Assembly (NCBI GenBank): GCA_936440205.1
Contig: OW387146.1
Location: forward strand, 49,900,426 to 49,964,425
Direction of reading: 5' to 3'
DNA: 64,000 bases
DNA from: Lepidonotus clava
Taxonomy: Eukaryota; Annelida; Polychaeta; Phyllodocida; Polynoidae
Below the pieces are notes generated by a model. The model was not told where the DNA came from and did not search any database. It was given only the letters and a program-made list of their open reading frames with translations. Positions 11,729-21,047 of the stretch are shown one piece after another. The position numbers and the translations under genes are program-made. Each line of letters opens with the position of its first letter. The first letter of the stretch is position 1.

Positions 11729-14700
11729 ATGGATAGCGAGGAGGCTGTCACGGATGCCCTGAATACCATAAATCGGGCGAATTTATGTGGTATAGCTGAG
11801 CCACAGCAATGGCGGACTTTGGTCGACGAGTACTTTCTCTTCGCCGAGGGGGAGGAGGAAAAAGACGAGGCACCCGAGGAAGAAGAAGATGTTCAGGAGG
11901 ATCTAGGGGAACTGGAGGACGATGAGGATGAGCCACTGGTCATCCCTGACCCCACAGACCACCTTCTACAGCCAGAGTGGGATGACTGTAAAAACTTCAT
12001 ATGAGTTTTGAAAAACATTATAATGGCCGACATGCGGTCGGTCGCCGTATCTCTAAAACAAGTACGCAAAGTGCCTTAATCCCTTTCAATGTTGTTGAAA
12101 CTGCCTACGATTATACCCTAGTATGTATTGTCACTGCCTAACTAGTTTTTATCAAGTTTCAAAGTTAATTTTGTGTCATAAACAGGGATGATCTGTCAGG
12201 GTTGTCCGGTGACCTACTTAATGGCATCAGCTGATCCGCCAGTCTGTAACGGTCGTCAATCATGTGTCATGCTATTGTGGCCCTCAGGAAGGTGAACTAA
12301 ATCTAATATCACATATGTTGTTGTCTTAAGATGTTCCTGCAAGCACTACAAAGACGCAGAGTGCAGTAAACAGTTCACGACGACAGAGCTGGTCGAGTGT
12401 CGGCAGGAGGTCTATCAGCTGTCCTCAGGTAAATTTTTCATGAGATACATGTTTTGCAAACCTGTCGCCGCGACCATGTAGCTATGTCGTTTTCGCTCAA
12501 AACTACCCCATAATCCATGACAACGTCTTGAAGTATAACAGACAACTATTGACACTCAACCAGACCGTTTTTAAGTTAGTATTTAGGGTGTGTTAACCTT
12601 GTTCATGGGTCAAACTAGAAACCTCATTCCTTGAGTCACATGCATATCAAGTACAGAGTATTAATATCCTAATCTACTTTGTTTTCTAGGCGAGAAGGAC
12701 ATGTTGCTACTGGGCATCATCAGTACCTGCACAGACAATAGCAGCGGGCTGTCCACCTGGAAGAAGGGGATTAAGGGAAGAGGGGAGAGGCAGCACCAAC
12801 GAAGCCACTACCTCGTCGGTTCTCGGCCAGTCTGCAGGGACACTCTCAAGTTCATGTATGCGTGAGTAGCTTTGATATTCAACTTCTTTGCTCACCTAAG
12901 GTGTACCAAGATATCCCTACTATTATTGTACTACTGGAGGTAAATTACAAAATGAACTGTAATGAATTATAACAGATCATGGCACTTACCTGCACAAATC
13001 GTCCATATTAATATTACAATACTTACCTGTACTTGTTGCCTATCTCCCATATGGGCCTAATGTAACTCTTACCTTGTGACCTTTCCAGCATCAGCCAGAA
13101 CAAGCTGATGTCCATCATAAAGTGGTACAAGTCCTACGGGGTGGTGACCAGGCAAAAGAAGGCTGGTGGGCGGCAGGTAACTACAAGGATCCTCCAGCTG
13201 GAGGACATCAGGCGAGTTGTGGACTTCATCAACTGCTATGCCGAGACCAACGCCCTCGTCCTGCCTGGCCGTGTGTCTTCCCACAAACGGGATGACATCC
13301 TCCTCCTCCCCTCCTCTTCCACAAAGGCCGACATCTACAGGTTGTACAGAAATGCCATGGAGGAGGCTAACTTCAGGTGTGTGGCTGACTCAACTTTTAG
13401 AAACCTGTGGCTCCAACTCCTCCCTCGCGTAGTGTGTTCCCGCCCTATGACTGACCTCTGCTGGGAATGCCAGCGCAAAGACAGGGATATCTCTGCCTCT
13501 AGTAACCTATCTGACATTGTGAAACAGGCCAAGCTGAAAAAGCAACAACTTCACCTCTAGGTGGTGGCTCGGGAGAGGGCCTTTTATCAGGACATGGTCA
13601 AGTCTGCCAAGGCTGCCTACAAGGAAGCAGAGTCCCCTCCCCTTGGCCCCCACTCCCCTTGTTCTTCTGACACGAAGGTCCATATCAGTTTTGATTATGC
13701 CCAGCAGGTCCACCTTCCCTCCTTTCCTATGCAGCCTGGCCCACTGTATTTCCTTGTCCCCCGCAAGGTCGGCATTTTCGGTGTCTGTGCCGAGGCGATC
13801 CCCCAACAGGTGAACTATTGGATCGACGAAAGCCATTTTGGTAGTAAGGGGTCAAATGCAGTTATTTCATACCTGCACCACTATTTTGAAACATATTCCC
13901 TGGGGTAGACATAAACTGTGACAACAGTAGTGGTCAGAACAAGAACAAGTTTGTGCTAGCGTATCTTCTCTGGCGGGTCCTGACTGGCCAACAAAAGTCC
14001 ATTTCCTTAAACTTTTTGATCACAGGGCACACCAAGTTTGCCCCAAACTGGTGCTTTGGTTTGCTTAAACAAAAGTTTGGTCGTGAGCCGGTCTCGAGCC
14101 TCACGGAGATGGAGGAGACTGTGGTGAAGAGTACCCATAACGTGTCAACCTTGCCCAACTTGTGGGGGATGAGAATGGGAAGGTGTTTGTCGAGTCGTAT
14201 GACTGGCAATCCTTTTTGACCCCTTTCATCAAACCAGTCAAGGGCATAAAACAGTATCATCAATTTGTGTTCTCTGACCAGAACAAGGGCCACGTCACCT
14301 TCCAGCAGTATGCCGACTCGGCCCCCGAGACCCTCAAGATACTGACTGTCACCCCTGAAGCTGTCCCCCAGGAAGGCCCTCAGCCCACCCCATCCCCTGG
14401 CCTCCCTGCCAAAAGACAGTGGTATCTCTTCAAGAACATTCGGGATTTTTGTATTGATGACACAAAGGACATCATGTGCCTAAGCTCTCTGTACCCAAAC
14501 CAGCACCCGGCCCAGGCCCCCGTGACGCACCTCCGCTGGAACCAGATGCAGAATCAAATCCAGGGGGTGGGCCATGCAGGGCCAGAGGCAGGGGCAGGGG
14601 CAGGGGCAGGGGCAGAGGCAGGGGCAGAGGCAGAGGCAGAGGCAGAGGCAGAGGCAGAGGCAGAGGCAGAGGCAGAGGCAGAGGCAGAGGCAGAGGCAGA

Positions 14701-14892
14701 GGCAGAGGCAGAGGACAGACCCCAGACACATCATCAGGATCGGAGGGGGAGGAGGAGGAGTTGGTCATACATCTGGAGAAGCAATCAAATTCTTCTGACT
14801 CAGAGGAGGAAAGCCCCCCACTCCCAGCTAGGGGGAGGGGCCGTCCTAATAAACATGCTAAACGTGGTCGTGGCAGGCCCAGGACCACTTGA
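11729..14892 (+). pseudogene. transposase-like gene of copy B, four exons
   Basis: Exon 1 (11729-12002) starts at MDSEEAVTDALNT and is strongly acidic. Exon 2 (12331-12428) is Cys-rich: CSCKHYKDAECSKQF. Exon 3 (12690-12861) has EKDMLLLG and ERQHQRSHY. Exon 4 (13089-14892) begins ISQNKLMSIIKWY and holds NALVLPGRV, DLCWECQRK, FDYAQQVHLP, WIDESHFG, CDNSSGQNKNK and FLITGHTKFAPNWCFGLL. An Arg-Gly repeat and two AT-hook-like motifs (RGRGRPNK, RGRGRPRTT) end the protein. Candidate catalytic acidic residues are those in FDYAQQ, IDES, CDN and APNW/APDW, inferred from an RNase H-like pattern. Defects: TAG at 13558-13560 where copy C has Glu, about ten bases lost near 13905, one base lost near 14133, and a changed exon 1 donor. 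The family recalls DUF7869-type proteins (unverified). Confidence 0.75.
14580..14715 (+). repeat. GGCAGA/GGCAGG hexamer repeat encoding an Arg-Gly tail
   Basis: About 22 hexamers. In the gene's own frame the repeat is Arg-Gly and is followed by QTPDTSSGSEGEEEE and the AT-hook-like end. Copy C has about half as many units. The Ala-Glu and Cys-Leu frames over the same bases are shadows. Confidence 0.8.
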
Positions 14893-15496
14893 GAAATCCA
14901 TTTGAACATTGTTAACTTATTTCAGTTGTTAAGACTTTTTGTGATTTTATGATTTTACCTCAGTGGCTTTTCACTATTTTAACGACCAAAGACAATCATG
15001 AACATTCCAAGAACTTTTATAGACACATTATGGATACCCAGGATACATAGGGTCATCACAGAGTCGTTTTTAAGCTGCCAAGATGAGGTATTGGGATCCT
15101 TTATGCTTGCCATTCTAGGTTAAGTTGTTGTTTCAAACCCTGATTTTTGTCACTTTTTGCAGCGCCGGCATGAATAAAAGTTATGTCTCTAAATGCATGA
15201 ATTTCTGGTATTTGTTAGCTAGAGTAGTGTAGAATGACTATGTAAAGTTTCAGGACCAAGGATAGATTAGAAGTGTACGTTGCTAGGGCTTTATCGGAGG
15301 ACGCGGTAGCGCGCGGTAAGAAAAACGTTGAACTCATTTATCTCAGTTTCTTATACCCGCATAGGTGCAGTTCTTTTTGTTTTCGCCGCAACTTATCTCA
15401 GGCCCTAGATATCAGATCTAGACATGCTATACCTCGTTTTAAAGCTAAGAATTGGTTTTTTCTGATGGTATACCTAACTAAAATTCTTCCCCGTGT

Positions 15497-15528
15497 GACA
15501 TCCGACTCGATTCGCCAGAACGAGTCAC
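15497..15528 (-). repeat. right terminal inverted repeat of copy B
   Basis: Partner of the left repeat, followed directly by ATAT. The same end is found in copy C at 26182. Confidence 0.8.
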
Positions 15529-16100
15529 ATATTGAATGAGGAGTTATCAAGACATCGGGTTACTGTGACAAGAAATTGATAATTTACTATTCTTTATAGG
15601 ATTATTACCCATATCTCAATTGATAATTTATGCATAACAAAGTCTGACTTATTTTAGATCAGATAATGCAGGTTTACCTAATCCATATATCCTTTGTTCT
15701 GAATGAAGGATTAATTGAAGCAAATACACATGAAACTGTTTTGAATGGTCGCATTGTCTTTTTTGCTTATGAACTGAATATTGATATTTAATATTTAAAT
15801 TAACTATTTTTTAACCGCATATATCCTAGAATCTACTCCAGAACCATACTTGTAATTGTATTACTTTGAAACTGGTTGTACGTCTGCATGTTGGAGGAGT
15901 TAGCTATTTATATATTTAATTGGACAAAGACACGAAGAACTTTGTTTCCTTGTTTCAGTTTATTCAAAAGACTTTCAATTTCAACCATATATCTACAAAA
16001 ATACGGACTTTTGGTCAAATCAACTAAGTTGTACTCACCCGCTTTTAAACAGCGTTAAAAATTTTCACAGCGTTAATAATTGATATACCTAGGCTAATTT
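15529..16100. other. unannotated AT-rich stretch
   Basis: No ORF or repeat recognised. It may include part of a Penelope-like element that ends with the ribozyme-like motif at 16116. Confidence 0.4.
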
Positions 16101-16115
16101 GTATCATAATTAATC

Positions 16116-16140
16116 CTGATGAAGGTTGAAAAACCGAAAC
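16116..16140 (+). ncRNA. hammerhead-ribozyme-like core motif
   Basis: CTGATGA is followed by a stem-loop (GGTT, loop GAAA, AACC) and then GAAAC. This is the catalytic core order of hammerhead ribozymes: box 1, stem II, box 2. Penelope-like retroelements are known to carry such motifs in their terminal repeats. Stems I and III and the cleavage triplet were not resolved by eye and no Penelope coding region is nearby, so this would be an orphan fragment. Confidence 0.5.
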
Positions 16141-16481
16141 ATGTTGATTGCTACACACTTTTATATCATTTAATTCAAAAAACAATGTCTACCCAACTTG
16201 GAGTTTGAGTTTGATACAGCAAACGTCCTATTATATTAATATTTAAATGTATTTCCAGCTATCTGATTTTAATCTTAGATAATTTTATAGCTGTCATTTC
16301 CCACATCTCTGACTTACATCTTTGATATTGAATTAGGGTTTTTCGAAAGCAATTTAATAGGTGGCCAGCAGTGCCGATACGTAATGACTCATTTTGCTTA
16401 TGTTAACCCAAAGACACAAGTTATTTTTAAATCAACTTCGTGAAGTGCATTGCTACTTGATTACTATTTCATCTAAATATT

Positions 16482-17425
16482 ATGTCAATAACTTTTAATA
16501 GTAAAGGGGGTTTAAACTTAATGCAAATAAATATCAGGAGCCTATGGAATAAATTTGATGACTTGCTTGTGTACGTTCTAAATTCTGAAATAGATGTTAT
16601 TGGAATTTCTAAAAATTGGTTGAATAAGAACATGACAAACTATTTGATAGAAATACCTGGCTATAATCATTTACGTTTGGATAGGAATTGGAGTGATAGA
16701 CAAGATGGTTCAATTAAACAGGGGGTTGGATTGATCTTATATATCAAATATACCATAATGATGATATTAAATTTTCCAACAATCTATCAAAAAAAGATTG
16801 ACAATTTTACTATAACCTAGATAACCCAAATACCTGTTGGAATTTTTTACTCAAGGCCATCTCAGACGAATTGGATATAATGTGCCCTCTTAAGAAAATT
16901 ATTATTAACGATTCTGAAGCACCATGGATCAATAGGGAAATTATTGAAATGATAAAAGATAAAGATGATTTACTCCAATTGGCAAAGCGCACTCAACTAC
17001 CAAATTACTGGAATCAAGCTAGAATTGAAAGAAACACTGTTAACAATAGAATTAAATTTTTAAAGGCTGAATTTATTATTATTGAACAGTTTGATTGAAA
17101 ATCAGAATGATCCCTAAAAATATTGGTGCACAATATCCAGAATAATCCCAAATAGATCCAACAATGATGGCACTATCAAATTACGAGATACTTCCACTGT
17201 CGTGGATATCGAGACTAAATTAACTGCCGACTATATAAATAATTTTTTCTGTACCATTAGGGCCATCTTAGTAAATTATGCGGATGTACATTGGAATTAC
17301 TTAGGATTTATAAATAATGATTATATTGATTCTGTTCAAACTGATCAAGAATAAGTACTTGCCCTCCTAAAAAAGATTCCCATAACCAAATCAACAGCCA
17401 TCCCACATATTTCATCTAGAATCAT
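16482..17425 (+). pseudogene. LINE ORF2 fragment (endonuclease start plus linker)
   Basis: The first part, LNLMQINIRSLWNKFDDL and EIDVIGISKNWLNKN, is the N-terminus of an APE-type endonuclease, with Lys where Glu is usual in the S-E-T-W-L motif. After an internal deletion the sequence continues in the region between endonuclease and RT (DELDIMCPLKK, APWINREIIEMIKDKDDL) and fades at LLKKIPITKSTAIPHISS with several stops. This is a dead LINE piece of the same broad clade as the copy at 21-24.6 kb. Confidence 0.6.
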
Positions 17426-18850
17426 TAAACTTGGTGGGGGTCTATTGATGTACTGAACGCTACTGTTAAGTTTAGAGTTGATTGTCATTACTGTGCATTG
17501 TCCGAGATAATTATTGTGATTGGTATTGTCTCTAAGGGAATGCTAGTCGAGTGGTGAGTAACTCCACGATATGGGCACTCAATCCATAACATGAACAACG
17601 CTTGGCCATACGGTAAGTTTATTGGTGGATATAGTGATGCGTACAGCTGCTTGTGATGGCAATAAGTCCAAGGTATTACAGTTCCAGTTTGAGGAGAAGT
17701 AAGCTTTCTCCGTAGAGTCCGCCTATTCCCGCCTCTGACCGTCGTGCAGTAACGTCGTATAAGTCACCAGATGTCCCTTTGATTATGCGGCTATCTAAAC
17801 CCCTTCGAATCTCCCGATCCGTATGATCCAAACGCTACTGTTCTCTCTCTCCTGACTCCCCTACACTCTTGCTTATAAAGTAGTCTGATATCGATTTTTA
17901 CCCAAGGCATCGGTGCTTGCGGGGAAGTGTGTCCCGGTGATCATTGTTGTCAGGTATATTAACACTTACCAGCGGCACCTGCCATTACTATATGTTTTCA
18001 TAAACTAAGTAATTTAGAGGAATTCTTATCATGTATATTCATCTGGTGGCCTTTACACTAATTCAATAAGCATGCACAAAGCAAATGTTTTAATCTCTAC
18101 CTTTGTGCAGTACGTTAGTAAACACATAGATATGTGGGTCAGTATGATATATGTGCCAGGACAAAAAAGTTTAGGTATTGTGCTGATATACCGGCCAACT
18201 CAAGGACATAAAAATGATTTTTTAGAACAACTGTATGAAAATGTGAATTATATTATGAGTGATGTAAAAGGTGAGCATGTAATCTTAGGGGAATTTAATG
18301 TGGACTTTGAAAAGCCAAGGTTAAAATCTGTATGCAACATAAAAGAAGTTATGACAGACCACAATCTTATACAGCGTATAAAAAGGGGGACACAAATAAC
18401 TGAAACCAGATTATAGATTTGCTCTTTACTATGACATGCATATCAATACTGGAATGTGGAGTTATGGAATTAGCTGTAATTGACCATTTACTGATATATT
18501 TAATTAAGAAAAAGGAGAGGTGTAAAAAGGTGTACGTAAAGGTAAATGCTCTTGATATGAGGAAGTATGATATAGATGAATTAAAAGAGATAATACGAAA
18601 TTATATATGATGGTACAAATATTGGTTCCGTCATAATACTGTAGATGAGTTGTAGGAAACTATGATATCTATATTTACAGATGCTATAAATAGAATGTGT
18701 CCGTATATAATGAGGATAATATAATTAACAAACCAGAATGGATTGACAAGGAGGTGATGAAGGCGGTAGCAAATAAAAATAGACTTTAAAAGGATGCAAT
18801 AGTATCGGGAAATCCAGAAAAATAGAGATTACATAAGGTTGGGAAAACCA
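17426..18850 (+). pseudogene. LINE endonuclease fragment, interrupted by a solo LTR
   Basis: Before the LTR the frame reads LGGGLLMY, and after it YVSKHIDMWVSMIY. These are contiguous once the 4-bp duplication is counted once, and match the Gly-rich strand of LINE endonucleases. It goes on with LIYRPTQGHKNDFLEQLYEN and GEHVILGEFNVDF (usually GDFN). A decayed linker region extends to about 18850. No RT follows. Confidence 0.6.
17454..18109 (-). mobile_element. solo LTR 1
   Basis: A 656-bp LTR, TG...CA on the minus strand, flanked by the 4-bp duplication GTAC (17450-17453 and 18110-18113). It has a TTATAAAG-type promoter box, an AATAAA-type signal, and a TGCACAAAG/CTTTGTGCA inverted pair at its start. 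It is a near relative of the LTR at 31476-32120. It sits inside a LINE endonuclease, so it is younger than that LINE. No internal region. Confidence 0.75.
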
Positions 18851-19189
18851 ATATATCAAAATTGATAACTAAAAAGATATTCTTGGGTTGCATAGACCTG
18901 CTGACTGAATCATTTAGTAGGGTTTATATGCTGATTTGAGCACCTTGAAAATTTTCCAAATTTGAGTCAAACCTGACTCTGAGATTGTAGCCCCAAGTGA
19001 GAATGTACATTATTTTCATGTCAGGAAATTGTGTGACGATTACAACATATTCTAGAAAATTACAAAACAGATTATCCACTCAAATGAATCTGAAATAGAG
19101 TTGGTGACGATGTTAAGAACTGAAGGTATCTGCCCAGTTGAATAAGAAGAAAAGAAAAGAAAAATTTAATGTATACAAAATCAGAATTG
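18851..19189. other. unannotated
   Basis: Short AT-rich interval between two LINE copies. Nothing recognised. Confidence 0.4.
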
Positions 19190-19366
19190 TATTAAGATTG
19201 TCGCGGTGCTAAAGGACTATGTGCTAACTGCTAACAGGTGTTTACATCTGCTCCGACCTGCCGGGACTGTGTGTTTAGGGACATAGGCTGCAAATTTATT
19301 TGCAACTTGTATCATAGGTCCAGGAAGATACAGAGACATTATATTGAAATTAAATAGTAAGAAAAC

Positions 19367-20750
19367 ATGTCTGGCAGAGGTAAAAAATTGAAAGGCTCTG
19401 ATGAGTCAGGATATGGAACACGCTCCAAAAGCCCTGGGGATGCCGGTGCAACATCAGTAAACCTATATACATTGATCCTGTCATCGGCAACCAACCAAGG
19501 ATATGATATGGCTGAGATTAAGGACCAATTTACACAAGTAAATAACTCTTTAAAGGACATGAGAGGTGAAATCAAGGATAATGCAGAGAAAATAACCAAA
19601 ATCGAAGGAGATGTTGGGGGTATTACTACCAGAATAGGATCTATTGAAGGTCAAACCAGCGAACAGGGGAAGGCACTCAGCGACCAAATAGAGTTGAATA
19701 GGGCTGTCAGAGTGGAGATTGATGAACATGTGAAGAGGATAGAAGCCCTTGAGAGATATAAAGAAGACGAAATACGGGAAAAAAACTGCAGAAACATCAT
19801 TTTGCACGGGTGCAAAGAGGATAAAACCAAACACATGAAGACTATAGTAACTGAATTATTCACATATCTTAAAGTTGGTTTTGGCATTGAAGAATGTGCT
19901 GAGATATATAGAGTTGGCACAACCCAATGGATGATGAATATTCGAGACCTATCATGGTACGTTTAATCAGGCCTATCCGAAAGGGTGAAATTTTTAAGAA
20001 CATCCAAAACTCAAAAGGCAATGATCGATGGAAAGGTGTTTCGGTACCGGACGATTTAACTGAGCAACAACTGAGTGTACGAAGAGCTATGAGGGCTATT
20101 GCAAATCTAGCTAAAGTTAAAAATATCGACGCGAAAGTGGCTGGAAGTGCCCTAATAATAGATGGGTGCAGATATACACAAAGGGATCTAAACAATTTGT
20201 CGCATGACTTGACATTGACTGCTGCAAAGACCCTAAAAATAGATGCCGGTATTGCATTCCAAGGACCTGAATCACCCCTATCAAACTTGTTGGCCTATCC
20301 AGTGGTATTCAGAGAGAAAGAATTTGGCTTCAACGACCAAGCCTATTGGAATATGTGTGCCGAATTCCATAATAGGAGAGATATTGCCGAGAGAATCCTG
20401 ATTGAAATGGACCCCTTCAAGTGCAGAAATATTGGCAAAGAAATCAAAATGAATCGCGAATGGGATAATTGTAAAGGCCCAGTGCTGAAGGAAATTAACT
20501 TTGCTAAATATATGCAAAATCGCGCAGCCAGAGAGGGGCTGTTACAGACGGACGATCTGTTTCTATATAAAGCAACGTTGGACAAGGAGTTCGGTTATTG
20601 GATCTAGGCATGATCGCTCCATGGATGTCAAACATAATACACTCACGATCTAACAGACGACTGCAACATAAATATTACCTGTTGAGAGACGGGATCCATC
20701 CAACTAAACAAGTAGTGGTCCTAATTATTTTAGGGATACATACTGGAGCA
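19367..20750 (+). pseudogene. LINE ORF1: coiled coil, RNA-binding module, NADAR domain, SGNH trace
   Basis: The start is the ATG at 19367, MSGRGKKLKGSDESG. Residues about 45-160 look coiled coil (DQFTQVNNSLKDMRGEI, RIEALERYKEDEI). NIILHGCKED and YRVGTTQ begin the RRM-like part. One frame change near 19925 leads to the second frame (to 20609), with RPIMVRLIRPIRKGEIFKNI and VSVPDDLTEQQLSVRRAMRA, as in L1 ORF1p. NADAR occupies about 20251-20592: IAFQGPESPLSNL, FGFNDQAYWN, AERILIEMDPFKCRNIGKEI, REWDNCKGPVLKE, AKYMQN, GLLQTDDLFLYKATLD. The usual EQA is DQA here. After a stop a further frame shows LLRDGIHPTKQ, the D-x-x-H block of SGNH hydrolases. Known NADAR enzymes cleave ADP-ribose from guanine; the role here is unknown. 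Confidence 0.75.
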
Positions 20751-21047
20751 AATGGGGAATATCCAAGCCTTGCATGAGAAGGGATATTTCTCTCCCTTCT
20801 CCTTCTGGGTTATATAAATATTGAATATGTGTGTAGCCTAAGGTATGGACTACATATGATTAAATTTAGATGTGGCTGGGATGGACGTATATACATATGT
20901 GCAGCATTTGTGCAATGTCTATTACACTGAGCAATTCATTAGTATGCAGTACTTGCAAGGGGCCAGGCTATCTGAGGCATATAGGCTCCAATTTATATTC
21001 TTTTCAATATGTGGAGGGTTCAAGTGGCTGGTATTATATTTATGGAA
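20751..21047 (+). other. ORF1-ORF2 interval of the LINE
   Basis: No conserved domain seen. Short open frames here may belong to the start of ORF2 or to an untranslated spacer. Confidence 0.4.

Larger units (their letters stand above)
11104..15528 (+). mobile_element. TIR DNA transposon, copy B (both ends present)
   Basis: It is bounded by inverted ends beginning GTGACCCGTTTTAGCGAAAT on the left and, reverse-complemented, GTGACTCGTTCTGGCGAATC on the right. Both continue GAGTCGGATGTC, giving 27 of 32 matching bases. Each end is flanked by ATAT, a candidate 4-bp target duplication, although ATAT is palindromic and could partly belong to the ends. Size is 4.4 kb with one four-exon gene in plus orientation. 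About 0.6 kb lies upstream of the ATG and 0.64 kb downstream of the stop. The 3' 0.6 kb and the core are very similar to copy C, so this subfamily was active recently relative to copy A. Confidence 0.8.

Noticed and set aside
14162-14905. Ala-Glu-rich C-terminus continuing from the transposase core in copy B
   Set aside because: A shifted frame caused by a small change upstream. The Arg-Gly frame matches copies A and C and ends with AT-hook-like motifs.
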